From Stramonita haemastoma (Eukaryota; Mollusca; Gastropoda; Neogastropoda; Muricidae): a DNA stretch of 64,000 nt. The stretch is from assembly GCA_030674155.1 (NCBI GenBank), contig CM060334.1:28946336-29010335 (forward strand), in the 5' to 3' direction. The position numbers and the translations under genes are program-made. The stretch's first letter is position 1, and the number at the start of each line of letters is the position of its first letter. Below the pieces are notes generated by a model. It ran no database searches and was not told the DNA's origin. It saw nothing but the letters and a program-made list of their open reading frames with translations. This document shows, in pieces, positions 25,091 to 38,634 of the stretch.

Positions 25091-25505
25091 AATTTGACAG
25101 CTGCTAGGTGGTGACGCGCCTTGCCTAGAAAGCAAAAGTCTGGGTCGGAGTGTGTGGTGGTTTGTATCCGTTTGGGCCCAAAACTTTTGCCATATCCATT
25201 AGACCCTGAGTGGTGGTCTGGGCGCTAGTCTTTCGGATGAGACGATAAACCAAGGTCCCGTATGTTACACATCCCTACTTAGCGCACGTAAAAGAACCCA
25301 CGGCAACAAGGGGGTTGACCCTGGCAAAATTCTGTAGGAAAAAGCCACTCTGATAGGGAAACAAATACAGTTGCATGCAGGAAGAAGAAAAAAAATGGGT
25401 AGGCGCTGCACTTGTGGCAACGCGCTCTCCCTGGGGAGAGCAGCCCGAATTTTACGCAAAGAAATCTGCTGCGACATAAAGTGATACAAAATACAAAAAA
25501 AAAAA
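25091..25505 (+). mobile_element. SINE family B, longest copy
   Basis: Blocks in order: TGGTGACGCGCCTTGCCTAG, TCTTTCGGATGAGACGATAA, CGTAAAAGAACCCACGGCAA, AATTCTGTAGG, GGGTAGGCGCTGCACTTGTG, CTCCCTGGGGAGAGCAGCCC, TGCGACATAAAGTGATACAA, then A-rich. It shares the GGATGAGAC..ATAAACC block with family A. Other copies: 14935-15160 (-), 39555-39800 (-), 47680-47960 (+), and a short piece at 56100-56165. It adjoins family A head to head. Confidence 0.85.
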
Positions 25506-26073
25506 AAACAACTGTTGTTTTCCTTTCACCTAATGCTATTTCACTGTAATAGCTAAAATATTCCGAGTTTGATGTCACATAGCAACTTTTTAATTTTTAA
25601 AAATTTTTTTTGTTTGTTCCTAGACTAGAGTTCAGAGATTCATCAATGGTAAGATTTTGTGTATGCAACCGTTTTTCAAATCACCATTAAAGTAGAGAGC
25701 TGCATTCTGACTTAGAGGATATATAATAGATTTGATTTGTTTTGCATGATTGCAGATTTAGACTATTATGTTATTGTTGTTAATGGTAGCGGGTGGCGGT
25801 AATAGTGGTGGTGATTGTGGCATCTTTTATAATTTTATTTGAGGCGTGAAAGAAAGCTAGCATTTAAAAGACATAGTTTTGTTTTGGCCATTGATAATCG
25901 ATAATTGCGTATATACCAAGCAATAGTTCCTGACTTTTCTTGTTCTTTCTTTCTGGTTGGACAAAATGAAAAAAAAAAGTCCCTGCTAACATTTTACTGT
26001 TGGCAAGAACTATGTCCATTTGATTAGATTTGACTTGCTCTGTCTGAAAATTCTACCTTTTATTTCATTGCAG
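25506..26073. other. Intron preceding the scaffold gene exon
   Basis: AT-rich. It contains a diverged copy of the CTAGAGTT...GATTTTGTGTATGC repeat at 25618-25720 and ends in a pyrimidine-rich acceptor, TTTTATTTCATTGCAG, at 26073. The upstream untranslated exon was not identified. Confidence 0.5.
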
Positions 26074-26316
26074 GGGTAGTCCCTGCCGGCGTTGGAAGCA
26101 GGGGACTTGAATGCCATGTCATCAGCATTCAACATAGCTGCCCAGCATCTTGGAGATCAGCTTGAATGCCAAGTGCTGTTAATATGACCAAGGCACATTT
26201 TGACAACTTGACACTTCGGGGACAATACTAAGGTAAAAGATCCCAAGTAGATAAGAGCCATGCTATGTACCAACATGCTGAAATTAGCTGTGATCTAGTA
26301 TTATGATTGACAAAGC
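26074..26316 (+). other. 5' untranslated part of the scaffold gene's first coding exon
   Basis: Follows the acceptor at 26073. An in-frame TGA at 26308-26310 lies two codons before the ATG at 26317, which supports that start; the context AGCATGG has A at -3 and G at +4. A few upstream ATGs open very short frames. Confidence 0.65.
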
Positions 26317-29300
26317 ATGGCATATGATTCTCAGTCTTCTATAAGCAGCAACGAAAAAGCAGTCCCAGAACTGCCCCAGGAAGCGGACTGTGAGCTGATG
26401 AATGTTCAGTCAGCGGATAACTGTGGTCAACCAGCATGTTTTGAATCCACGTTCTCCAATGCTGGTCTTGGCCATGAGAAGCTGCTCCCTGAAAGTGCAT
26501 CAGGTAAATATGCCAAAGAAGCACGGACCGTTCCAGAAATATGTCGCAATGAAGAAATAGGTCTGGAAGGTGTATGTCAGGCTGGTACTCCAGGGACGAC
26601 CAGTAAAGAACAAAGCACACGGTGGAATTCGAAAGAAGTGCACCCAGAAGAAAACTGGCGATTGATCAATTTTGAACCATCAGTACAATCCGACTTTGTC
26701 TGCTCTGAAGGAGACACTTGGGAAGATTTTTCTTATTTAGACCAACCAGGTCCAAGCAGAGGAAAAAGTCACAATAGTTACAGGTTTTCATTTTCTGTCC
26801 AGGAACCTACAAATGAGTCGAAAGAGACAAGTGTAGAACAATGTAACTCTCTAGACTCTTCCCGAAAAAAGCAGAGTGCCAAGGATATACCGGGCCCTAG
26901 CAGAATCAAAGCACATGGCACTATTCTAAAGAAAAGCGCTGACAAACCTCACCGCGGAGAGAGTACTTCATCAGCTCCACCAGAGCAAGGTCAGTCCACT
27001 CGTGACTCGCACAAGAAACTGAATTCCCTCAACCACTTTCCACAGCTTATTCAGCCACTAAAACAGTCTGGAGAGAAGGACAATCAGAAACGTGTCCATT
27101 TTGAGCAGAAATCAGAATGTGAATTGCTGAGTTTGTGTGATAGAGAATGCGTGGGCTGCAGTACAAAGTGCCCTTCAGCTATTCAGTTAACAACTTTGTC
27201 AGGGGAGGATGATAGTCTGGATGCTGAAGAAAGCGTTTTAATCGAATCAACAAGAGATGCTCTACAGTCTCATATTTTACAAAGGGTTGAAAACAAGGAA
27301 AATTCCACAGGCATGGATAAAAAATCTACATTGCACGGTAAAATCTCCATTGCAGTGAATGAAAATGCTTCTGCAAATAACAACAAACCAATAGCAGATG
27401 AACCAGTAAACACAGAAGACATGGCAGGTTATGAAAATGAAGCTGAGACAACACACGAGCCATTTCGAAAGATGGAAAGCAAATCCCTGGTGTCTGAAAG
27501 AGACTCATGTGGCCAGTCTTCAAATTCCAGTAAATCAGAGAGATCATCCAGAATCTGTAGTGGCATAGGCCAGACGGGCACAGACATTGTTGCTCATCCA
27601 GAGACGCCTCTTGATGAAGCTGACTGTAACACATTAGTGGACAGGGCAGATCGAAACCAAAGAGGCCACACCGAAAAAATGGTGGCCCTGTTCACAGACC
27701 TTCAGGTAAAACAGTCGTCACCACCAATGCCAAGCGACAAATCCAAGAGAGTTAAACCCCTTGGAGAAAAAATTGCTGATTTTGTGCAATGTTACGATGA
27801 AAGAATTGCAAGGAATGTTGACAAGCAAACAACCGTCGTTACCACCAACAAATTAGAAAAGTCACAAACTCAGTGCAACACAAAGCCCAGCAGAAATTTA
27901 TTGTCCAGTAACCCAGAAATGTACCTGAAAACATCACGGAAATTTGAGGAAAAATTTGGAAGTTAACAAAGATACAACACATATGCTAAATACTAGCAAA
28001 CAGTCAGTTGAAGCTGTACTACTTGTTCTACATTCTATGCAAAGTATTTTGGTTCGTATGGCCAGAATTGCACGTCACAAGATGTTCGGTAATGCTGAAA
28101 AGGATGAATTCCCAATGGACCCTCTGAAGAAAAGGAGGAGAAAGCAACCATGGGAGTCAGTTTGCCCAAAAGATAGTGAAGTCACACCAGATGGTCTCTT
28201 TGCTTATAATATTGCACATCAAGTCATTGGACAGGCATTCAAGAAAATTTCTGAACTGTATCCAAGTTGTGCTAATTGGGAGCAGAAAGATTCTGCCTCT
28301 GAAAGGGAATCTGTTGACAGAAAATCTGCATCTGTAGTTTTGGCTTTGACTGCAATGAAGGATGCACTTAGGGAACTGGAAGGACCTGCAGTGTATAAGT
28401 TTTACACTAGTACCGCAGTAGAAACTTCAGATTCTCTGACAAGTGTTTCTATGGAGAATGTATTGAATGAACAAAGCGGATTTGAAAATATCAGGGAGTC
28501 CAGAAGTGTGGTTCTTGACATTCTCAGCGAAGTGATAGAATGTGTTACGAAAGGAAGTACAGAAATATGTTCAGACAGGAATAAAGCCGACCAAAAGCAG
28601 TCACTGAATACAGAAGACAACCAAGATGACAACCTGAATAGGGAATTGAAAAGAATGTCATTTGAATTGGTTTCTAGAACAGTCAGGGAAGCTGTTTCTG
28701 GTTTACTGAAATCAAAAGCACAGTCAATGAGTGACACCACTTGTGACAGAACTCAGTCGCTGCCTGTACAGAATATAGACAACAAAACCAGAACCCCATC
28801 TGACACAGAGACTGTAGTTCACACACAGTGCAACACCACAACTTCAGAAAATACAGAAAAAGATGACCAGTCAGTAGCATCTTTGGTGCAAAGTATTTCC
28901 AAGTAATCCACGATCTTATTTCAAAACTATTCAGTCATTTAGAGTCAACAGATTGCAGAGAGAAACTGGATCTGTTAATTACAGAGATTGGAAAGGATTT
29001 ATCAACATCTGATACAGAATATAATACATGCAGTCCACTTAGCAAACAGCCGTGTACAACGCAGAGAACAGAAGAAAAAGGCTTATACTGGGCGTTGAAA
29101 AGTGTACAGCTGAAACATTTATCCAGGGAAGACACAACTGATTCATCAACTGAGGAGAATATGTATCAGATTCAAAAATCGGGACTGTTGAGCAGAGTAA
29201 CTTTTTGGAATCTCAGCAAAGTTCAAGTGATGCACTCACCTGTGTGGATCAGTAGTGCAAGAACATCCACCTATAGAAAAGTCTATCATATCGTGCACCT

Positions 29301-31071
29301 CAGAGAAAGAGGCTGAAAGAAACCACAGTGGAGGGGTGGCACTGGATGAATTATGTCAGTCAAATGAATCTATGAAGTGCATCAACTCGAGCTCACAGAC
29401 TAGACATAGCAGCATTGAAAATCTCTTTGACATGGTCCTGGAGAATTCTAGTTCTAGGATGACATCAGAGAATCAGTTTGTGGATGGTACCCATTCTCAA
29501 GAATTGTTTGAATATTCCACTCCGTCGGCACTGCTTGGCTGGAATGGAGGTCAGAATAGTAGAGATGGGAACATACTACCGTCTTTGGATTTTGGGCAAT
29601 TGCATATGGTCCAGTCATCTGATCGGTGGGTAACCCCCACAACGCTGTTGCAGATGTCGGGAGGGAATCACCCAGAACATGTCCAGCAGGCTGATCAGAA
29701 TCGTCCATCTTGCAGTCGATGTTCTCATGTGCCGAACAGTCCAAAGGTATCAGAGAAAGCGGTTTTAAGCAGGAGCACGACAACTGCCAAGAATAAAAAG
29801 GAAGCATGCAGTGGAACAGTTGTTCACCCTGGCACCATCAAACACGACCTTCCAAGTTTCTTGGTAGTAGCGCTGTGAACAAGCAGTCAAACAGCGAGCC
29901 TAAACTAGACTTCTACAAAAGGACAAAGGTGGCAGACCCCCCTCCCGCCCAGAAACAACTGTCTTACTCCGCAGAGAGTGACTTGAGTGAGTGGTTTATC
30001 TTAAGCTACTATCCACCAAGACTCCGTTCAAAAGCAGCTGCTCCAAGCAGTGGGGAACTCGAGGAAGAGAATACTGTGCCAGGAACTGATGATGAAGATG
30101 TCTGCCATGCCAGTTTAGAAATGGAAAAGATGAGGGGTAGCTGCTCTGTGGAAAATGCTGATTCCCAAACTGCAAAATCCTTGAATGATAAAGATGAACC
30201 AGGTTGTCTAAGCACTGACACAGATGTGTCCATATATGCTTTATTAGAAAAGCAGCACTCAGACTCTGACACTGTAGATGAAGAATCATCTCAATCAGTG
30301 ACTGATGTGACAAATACAGAACTTGAATATTTTCCTAAGGAAAATGATATACGTTCCACTGATCAGTCTACCAGTAAAGATACTGAAGGATCAGTTTTGA
30401 ATGAACAAGAACTCTTACGGCAAAACCAGGGCAGAGTGGCTTCAACATTTGAGACGCAAAAACACGTCTTGGATAATGATCTGTGTGTACAAGCTCCTAC
30501 TATTTATCAGTTCTCCAGCATTGATGGGTTACCCCCCAAAATGCCATGTCCAAGTCGTTCACACTCAGCCAGCAAGGTACACTCAGCATGTGAATTCGGA
30601 TCACAGAGAGTAGAATTGCCTCAGAAAGTCAGAAAAGAGAAATTTCATCTGTTTACTCCAATGATCATATCCAGTTCCAAAATCAACACAAACACTTTGC
30701 TCAAAAGCCCTATAGAAATTTGACTTTGAATCAGTATTCCAGTCCTCTTATCGGTATACATTCCAACAATAATATAAAAGTGCTTCCAGAAAACATAGCT
30801 TCACAACCTAAACAGATGTATGAAAGTACGAAAAACACATCACCCTTTTGCATATGTTGTTCCGCAAAGCAGTTGTTGCAGTTCACCCGTAAGTCCCACC
30901 GAGTTTGAAGAAGGTTACGTCTGGCGCAGAAGATACAGCAATGAAGACTGCAGAGCAAGTAGCACAGAGGCGTATGTTGATGATGTCTATAACACGGGCA
31001 TGAACAGCCGAGCCCTACGAGCCTCTGCTTGCGAGAGGTGCGCATCTCTGGACTCGCAACTCCGAAACAAC
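26317..31071 (+). CDS. Giant exon of a large Ser/Thr/Cys-rich scaffold-like protein (family not recognised)
   Basis: About 1,585 codons, ending in AAC|GTAAGT (phase 0). Long coding-like frames follow one another with single-base slips near 27955, 28890, 29160, 29253, 29860, 30720 and 30845. Several sit in or near short homopolymers, which suggests assembly indels. Seen: an acidic, Ser-rich N-terminus; KRVHFE at 27088-27105 (fits the PP1-docking RVxF pattern); a basic patch KKRRRK near 28118; the amphipathic segment FAYNIAHQVIGQAFKKI at 28199-28249, which fits the RII-anchoring helix pattern of AKAPs; a second, weaker one (MSFELVSRTVREAVSGLL) near 28654-28707; and a Cys/Ser-rich end. A cytoplasmic or centrosomal scaffold, possibly AKAP-like, is inference only. 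A broken pseudogene is the alternative, but conserved splice phases argue against it. Confidence 0.75.
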
Positions 31072-31227
31072 GTAAGTTTTCTTCTCTGTTGTTGTGTCTG
31101 TTGTAGTGGCTAATCTTTGTTGAAAAAGTCATACAGGAAGTGTGTGCATTGAAAGATTTGAAGTATTTGAATATGAAAAAAAAAAATGTAATGTAAGATA
31201 CAGGATTATGATTCACACAGAAAGATG

Positions 31228-31402
<175 letters not shown>

Positions 31403-31677
31403 AAGCGCTATTGGAAAACAGCAATGTCAACCCAAACACTAAGCAGATCCTTGTTTGCTTTGTGGCCTTATGGCAGCTTCATATTGTGAGTAGCAGCAGT
31501 GTTTGTCAGGAAAGGTGGAATAACAAATGTGATTATTGCCCCCTCCCCCACATGAAAGAAACCCCAACCAAACCAAACCAAACAAAAACCAAACACAAAA
31601 AACAACACAAACCAAGAGAAAACACATATACACACATGCGCGCATGTACACACAAGCACTCGCGCGTGCATGCACGT

Positions 31678-31731
31678 GCACACACACACACAAGCACACA
31701 CAAATGCGCGCACACACACACGCGTACGCCG

Positions 31732-31806
<75 letters not shown>
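31678..31806. repeat. (CA)n microsatellite with GC interruptions
   Basis: Mixed CA/GC tract ending in about 65 bp of pure CA; directly abuts SINE family A. Confidence 0.95.
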
Positions 31807-31807
<1 letters not shown>

Positions 31808-31809
<2 letters not shown>

Positions 31810-32035
31810 TAACATTGAGACTTTAAACCGAGGCCCCGTGTGCGAACGCTTGCAGGACATCTTACGCACACTTTAAATCCTGTTCTGCTTTTCGTAAGAG
31901 TAGGCCATCATGTGCCGGTGGGAACAGATGACAATATTTACAAAACTGCATACACACGGGGACCGGATGAAAAAAAGCACATGATTGCTTATTCTGTTAT
32001 CCTCGATATAAAAGAATAAATAAATAAATAAATAC

Positions 32036-32040
<5 letters not shown>
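31808..32040 (+). mobile_element. SINE family A, 5'-truncated, fused to (CA)n
   Basis: Starts at ATTGAGACTTTAAACCGAGG, then the core TAAATCCTGTTCTGC, AGAGTAGGCCATCATG, and tail CCTCGATATAAAAGAATAAA with AAAT units. Followed at once by another CA array (32040-32228). Confidence 0.85.
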
Positions 32041-32102
<62 letters not shown>

Positions 32103-32150
32103 GCAACACACACTCACACACATAGCACACAATACACACACATAAACGCG

Positions 32151-32230
<80 letters not shown>

Positions 32231-32440
32231 ATGATGCGAACACATGCAGAACATCTTGCGCACACATTAAATCCTGTTCCGCTTTTCATAAGAGTAGGCC
32301 ATTGTGTGCCGGTGGGAACAGCTGACAATATTTACAAAACTGCATACACATGGGGACTGGATGAAAAAAAGCACATGAGTGTTCTTTCCATTATCCTCAA
32401 TATAAAAATAAAATTAAATAACACACACACAAACACACAC

Positions 32441-32508
<68 letters not shown>
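32040..32508 (+). mobile_element. (CA)n array, SINE family A core, second (CA)n array
   Basis: CA array 32040-32228 with small interruptions; SINE family A core and tail 32229-32420 (starting at GATGCGAACACATGCAGAAC); CA array 32420-32508. Together with 31678-32040 this is a CA-SINE-CA-SINE-CA alternation. Confidence 0.85.
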
Positions 32509-32509
<1 letters not shown>

Positions 32510-32574
32510 GTTATGAACAGCTTTTAAGGCTAGCTATACATTATTCCTGGGGCAAAAAAATATATATATAATAA

Positions 32575-32720
32575 AAAAGGCAGCCTCTCTCATTGGCAAC
32601 ATCCCCGAATCCAGTGGTAAGAGAATGGATGAAGTCAGCAGGGCCTGTGAAGACTGCAACAGTTGAGAGAGGAGGATGATCCCAGTGTTATCAAAAGCAG
32701 CAGTTAACATCACTCCCATT
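32575..32720 (+). mobile_element. LINE 3'-end fragment
   Basis: CTCTCTCATTGGCAACATC, GAATCC.GTGGTA and GAAGTCAGCAGGGCC.GTGAAGAC also occur at 56309-56390, the 3' end of the decayed LINE at 55308-56455. Non-coding remnant within an intron. Confidence 0.65.
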
Positions 32721-32809
32721 GACGCCGACAGGTGAGATACATTAATGATTACATTTCTTGATTTTGACGAGTGTATGTCTTCTGACTTGGCAGTGTTTGC
32801 ATTGTGCAG

Positions 32810-32944
32810 AACCAAAACATCAATGGCATTGGGAGAGAAACCCAGAACAGCGCCTCCAAGACGGGGACACCCTCTACAATCAGCACAGTCAGTGGTCCGG
32901 ATTCCATGGTTGACAAAGTTCACGACCAATTTTCACAGCTGCAG
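32810..32944 (+). CDS. Scaffold gene, second coding exon
   Basis: 45 codons, acceptor TTGTGCAG and donor CAG|GTGAAT, both phase 0, joining the neighbouring exons in frame. Encodes a Gly/Ser/Thr-rich stretch and then MVDKVHDQFSQLQ, the start of a predicted coiled coil that continues in the next exon. Confidence 0.75.
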
Positions 32945-33404
32945 GTGAATGTGCACACTCTTTTGTTTTCAAGTTTGGTTTCTGATATACTGACTGGAGG
33001 GAAGACTGTAAAGGGATGCTGCCGCTGCTGCTTTAGTTCTATGATGTTTTTCTTTTCACATCACATTCATTGTGTTATGTGGGCAGCTCTTAACTGAAAG
33101 GAGTGTAATGCCACAATGTAGTGTGATCCATTTTCTCTTTTTTTTCTGGTTGGTTTTGTCTTGATGTATGACAGTGGGGTTTCATGGCAGAAAGTTATAT
33201 GTTGGTGTTGCTGTGGGTTATTCAAAGTACGCTTGATAATATGTAGCACAGGGGAACTAAGAATTATTTTCTCATCTGAAGGACAACTGAGACCATTATT
33301 TTAAGTACAGACCATGACAAGATCCTGCTTTGCATCAGATTTAAATCGGGAAGCCTGTCGCCTTTAAACAAATGACAAAGATGATGTTAGTGATGGAATT
33401 GACA

Positions 33405-33478
33405 TGTATACGCACGCATGCATGCACACAGACACAGACACAGACACACACAGACACATGCACGCACGCACGCACGCA

Positions 33479-33545
<67 letters not shown>
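33405..33545. repeat. (CA/GCAC)n-(GA)n compound microsatellite
   Basis: CACAGA and GCAC units, then about 60 bp of pure GA that directly abuts a SINE head. Confidence 0.95.
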
Positions 33546-33547
<2 letters not shown>

Positions 33548-33691
33548 GGGATAGCATAATGGTCAGAACATTGCGCTCGCAATTTGATGACCTGAGTTCG
33601 ACTCCCGTTTGAGGGGATTTTTCCCCTAAAGTTAACATCAGTGCTGCGTGCATTCGCATATGGGGCCTGGGTTTATAGTCTCATCTGAAGG

Positions 33692-33762
<71 letters not shown>
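33546..33762 (+). mobile_element. SINE family A head only, core replaced by (GT)n
   Basis: Contains A box GGGATAGCATAATGGTCAGA and B box GAGTTCGACTCCC, then GAGGGGATTTTTCCCC and TCTCATCTGAAGGACTC, where the SINE stops and a 67-bp GT array begins. It is a complementary breakpoint to the copies that lack the head. Confidence 0.8.
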
Positions 33763-33764
<2 letters not shown>

Positions 33765-33855
33765 ATACGTGCATGTTATTTCAGATTCACAAATTAATCA
33801 GCAGATTATTTCTTTGGCTGGTTTGCTTATGATGATTTGTTTGTTTGACTTTCAG

Positions 33856-36800
33856 AGCCAGTTGAATGTGGGAGTGGATCGCCTCAAGGATTACATCCTT
33901 GCCTTGTGCTCATCCCTGGAAAATGATCAGATGGCATACAAAAAACTAAGCCAGCATCCTGTGCATGGTCCATCCTGTTCCTCCTGCTGCTCTTCTTCCC
34001 CTCCTCCTGGTTTCCCTCCTCCATCTCTGCAAAGCATGTCGGACAGAGGTAAAAGCTACAGTTGCCACCATCCTCCCCCATGGGAGTGGTACAGCATGCC
34101 TGTTGCAACAGTCTTCAAGAAAGGCCAGCAACGCAGTGTTGTGAGGAGAGAAGAAGCGTGTCGCCAGGAATGTATTTGTGCCAAGATTTCCACAGATGTG
34201 TTCATAAGTGTCGATGTTGTTCAGGTCAGAGACACAGCCAGTGGGCTTTTCAGTGTTCGGTCGGCTGACTGATAACTGCATGGAGGAAGGGGGGCACTGC
34301 CAGACTCTTCCCGCAGAGTTCAAGGCTAGCTCTTCTTCTTCAAGAAGCATCACAGGTGCCATCTATCCCCAGCATGCCTGTATGAACTACCCCACTGATT
34401 CTTCAACATTGAAGCCACTATCCAGCCCGTGTCATTGTGTGCTTCAAGATAGACTCCACACTGTCCCAGAGATCAAGGAGCAGCAGACACCAGCAGCAGC
34501 AAGCAGAAGTTGAAATAGATTGGCCTGACCACTGCAGCCGTCACCGAGTCTGCCACATATCCAGAGCACGCTCACATAAGGTGAAAAAAAGTTCCCCATT
34601 TCAGGATCCAGACAGAAGCAATGCTTCGGCAGTGTATGTGTCTGAAAAAGACTCCAGAAGCAGTTTGGAAAGCTGTAACATTGTGGTTGGTAACGAAAAG
34701 GAAAAGGCACCAACCTCAGACGGATGTGAGCATAGCACTCCTAGGAGTGAAGAAAAGCAAGAACAGACATTGTATGACAGCAGGCAAAATGAACGCCCTT
34801 GTAAAGTCTCTATTGATCAGAGTGACACAGACAAATGTGTAGAAAACTCGGGTGCTTCAACCATAGAAATTGCAGAACAAAAATGATGATAGAGGAACTA
34901 AAGCTAATGGGACACATATGCATGGAGCCATAAATAGTAACCACAGGTGTGGATGACTCAGATCTCCCCAAGTGTCCTGGACACAGCAGTGAGCATAGTC
35001 AAAACTTTGCTCACAATGCAGAATTCACAAGTAGCAGATCTTCAGGAACACCTAGTACCTTGCCACAGAACTGGTTCTAGCAGTGTGGATCAGGAGAATC
35101 CCTCTTTTGAGAATCAATTCATCGTACAGTGTAAACACTCAGGAGAAAGAGAGCAGCATGTGTGTAACATCTGCAAATTCTTTTCAAGCAGTGCCAATTC
35201 ACAAAAATTCCATGTCACTGATTCTAAAGTTCCAAGCCCTGATTCGACGTTAAAATCGGAAAATGTAGTGGGGAATGACCATGTAGAATCTAAGGCGAAC
35301 TGTATGAGCTGCAATTCTTCTGTACTGGGCAGTTGTTCAGAATCATCTTTTGATGTGGACAATATGAACAAGACCGTTTCTCGAGGTCCTTTAGGTGAGG
35401 AGTTGAGGATGTCACAGCATGACAGTGGAAAGCCAGATGAACGCAAAGTATGTTCATCGTCCAAATGCTCCTGCAAGTCTTTGAAATCGACACAGCCTTG
35501 AGCGCTAAAAGGGTTAATAACAAATCCATTTCAAGGGCAAGCAAATGCAGCACTTTTCTTGTGTGCGTTGGTGAGGAAGACGATTCTTCAGCCCTGGTTA
35601 TTCAACCTTTAACTCCGTCCCAGGCTGTCCACTTCAGAGATGAAGCCTGCCAAGTTAGTGATGACAGCGTATGCACCAGCCCTGGAACACCGGCTAACTG
35701 GGCTGAGTGTGGCACTTCTGAGATCTCTGTGGCCAGTTCTTTTAGGCCTACAGCTTTAGAGACAGAAAATCTGGAAACGGTTGATGACAGAAATCAGAAG
35801 CCTGTTCAGTTGTATGAAGCCGTTACCTGTGACAGGCCAACCAGCAAAAGTGGTGAATGCGACGAACCATTTTCTTCAATCACTGATCCTGTCAACACAG
35901 TCAGCAATCGCTCACGTTGCAGAACAAAGTCTGGAAGCAGTCACAAGAGAAGAAAATCACCTAAGGTCCCAAGGTCAAGGTCATCATCAATAAATATATT
36001 GGATGGAATTTGTGAGATATCCCATTCTAGCTGTGAAACTTGCCAAAAAGATGCTAGTTTACAATATCTGATGTAGCAGCTACTAGTGTCCTTATTGAAG
36101 AAAAACTTTCTATGTGTTCTGAACCTCAAAATATAGACCACATCAATGAAAAGGCTGAGACTGCTGCGAATGAAAATGATACTAGACATCCACTGAATCT
36201 TGCTGATCTGCAGAAGATGACACAAACAGTCGAAGTGCTGTCGCAAAAGATAGCTAGCAGTACAAGCACATGCATCGATGTGGGATTCTGGGCTACAAAG
36301 AACCTGTTAGAAAAGAACAGTAGTACCACTGCCAGTGATGATCCGGTCTGTGAGCTAGATTCGCATAAAAATAGCATTTTATCTGCAGCGGAATTGCAAT
36401 GGTGCAATGCTCCTCTGGGCAGTGGTTCTAGTAACGTTGATGACCATTTTCAGAGAGAACAGACTCCAAGAGTTAGCACCATGCCTGTAACAAGCTGTAC
36501 TTCAAGCCATGTTGATCCAAGTGCTAACACCACATACACAGTTCCCACCAATCTCACTGAAACGCGTCACAGTGATACCTCTGTGGATTGCATGAAGACA
36601 GAGGATGAATCACACGACACTGATATCAGGACTCTTGTTGCCTGGCATTGAAAACCTGAATGGTCCAAAAAGAACAGAGGCTGATTCACTGTCTGAACAC
36701 CACGACCCATCTTTGCAAAAAACTGATGACATGATTTTCAGAAACCTGCATCTGAATCCAGAAAACCCCATCAGTGTCCAGTGTGAGCCCGTCTGTGCTG

Positions 36801-37430
36801 GTGGAGATACCACGTTCCCTGTTGACTTTGCCCACTGTCGGCTCAAAGGTGTCCAGTGTCTTGCCACGGAATGCTGCGATACAAGAAAACCCTCACAGTC
36901 TGAAACCTGTTGCTTTATTCAGAGTCGGGCATCCTTGTAGACAGTGTGGGCTCCAGTGTCCACAACAGCCCAACAACAGTCCCTCTTCCAGCATGGACAG
37001 TATTGGCACCGCCGCTGCCATCGTGACCAGTCCTTCGGTAGAAAACTCCAGCCTTTCCAGCAGTCCTGTGGACCCATACCTCAGTCTCTGCAGCTCTGCC
37101 AAGGGTTTTCCCAAATACGGTGGTTCTGTAACATCCAAGCTGGACAGCGAGACATTAGGTGGTGCTGTTGCATGTGCACTGGAAGAAAAATCCCCCGGAA
37201 CTCGTGCCTCGCTCCTGACAGAGGCCAGCATCTGTGTCAACAATTCCCACAAAGATGTGATATCGGCTTTGGGTTCTGCTGCAGACTGCAGTGTTGTAGA
37301 AGGCGAGCTGAGAGTCAGACGGAGCTGGAGCAGTGAACAGTTTCCCAGGAGCAGTACGCCAGATACATCAAGGGTCCGGGACTCGTGGATGTCCCTTCAC
37401 AGGTTGAATCTTAACAGCAGAGCTACACGT
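33856..37430 (+). CDS. Scaffold gene, third coding exon (giant)
   Basis: About 1,190 codons, acceptor GACTTTCAG and donor CGT|GTGAGT, phase 0 at both ends. It begins with a coiled-coil segment (SQLNVGVDRLKDYILALCSS, ENDQMAYKKL), then Cys/Pro-rich sequence (SSPPPGFPPP; CVHKCRCC) and long Ser/Thr/Asp-rich low-complexity sequence with scattered Cys pairs (HVCNICKFF, CMSCN) and a basic SHKRRKSPKVPRSRSSS patch. At least nine frame slips occur (for example between 34090 and 34260, near 34500, 34880, 35080, 35490, 36070, 36640, 36900), each continuing in a coding-like frame. No enzyme domain seen. Confidence 0.72.
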
Positions 37431-38556
37431 GTGAGTTCTCTCTTTTTGTTGTGTATTTGCACCCTTTTTCTGCTGTTTGTATGTTCCCTTGTATGTTCGC
37501 TTGAATGATGGCGTAAAACTGATGTGAAAGGTTACCATCTTGTTTCTTGTAACTGTTGATGGGCTCCCTGTAGACTCCCGATCCTGGGGATGCGACATAA
37601 ATCTGGGTAAGGCTGTGGTGGGAGATTGAGATAAGCGGCTTGGGAGCAGTTGGATGGGGACGTCTCAGAAGTTTAGGCAGCAAAAAAAAAAAAGAAGAAC
37701 AAAATAAACTTTTTTCATATCTCTGCATTCTAAAAGAATGTGAGCAATGGTTATATTTTCACCATAAATACATATTGCCTTTTACTGTTGAAAATTTAGT
37801 TCTAAAACCATTGAGCTTTATCCTGTGGATAAGAGATACAACATTCTATATTCATATGAGTTACAGCATTTGATCTTATCAAAAGATAAGGAATGGATTT
37901 CATCATCAAACCAGGGCGAAAGAACCGTTATCTTGTAGTTCTTTTTAAAGCGTTTCTAACATTCATTTTGTAACATGCCCTCCTGAATCGAAAAGGGGAC
38001 ATTTATGCTGCAAGGCCCATCAGTATACTTAACTCCACATTTTGCTATTCTGTCAACTTTTTCATTAAAGTAGATACCACAATGCGAAGAAATCCAGCAA
38101 AGGGTAACACTGGTGCCTTGTAACATCAGAAAATGAATCAGATGTCCAATCTCAGTTACGAGATCTTGTCTCACTTTTGAACTGGAATTTTTTAGAGCAA
38201 GTAAAACCAACTTAAAATCAACACAGAAAAGCATCTGAAATATGTATTTAGGAAAATCTAGAAGATAATGTAAAGCCATCTAATCAGATAATTCAGCTTT
38301 AAATCAGTATAGATAGAGATTTTTCCCAACATGAAATTATCTCTCTACTTTCAATGATGGGATATAACAAATGCTGTACCCACCTCATTGTCACTCCAAA
38401 CTGTCATCGTAGATGTTTAGATGTTCTGAATATATAGTTTGTATGTTACATCAAAATTAGCTTTCTCAAATCCCATGGCGGACAAGACTAGAAGTTAATC
38501 TTTGGTTCAATTATTTTTGTAGTAGGACATAATAATTTCTTCCTTTTGAAATAATG

Positions 38557-38634
<78 letters not shown>

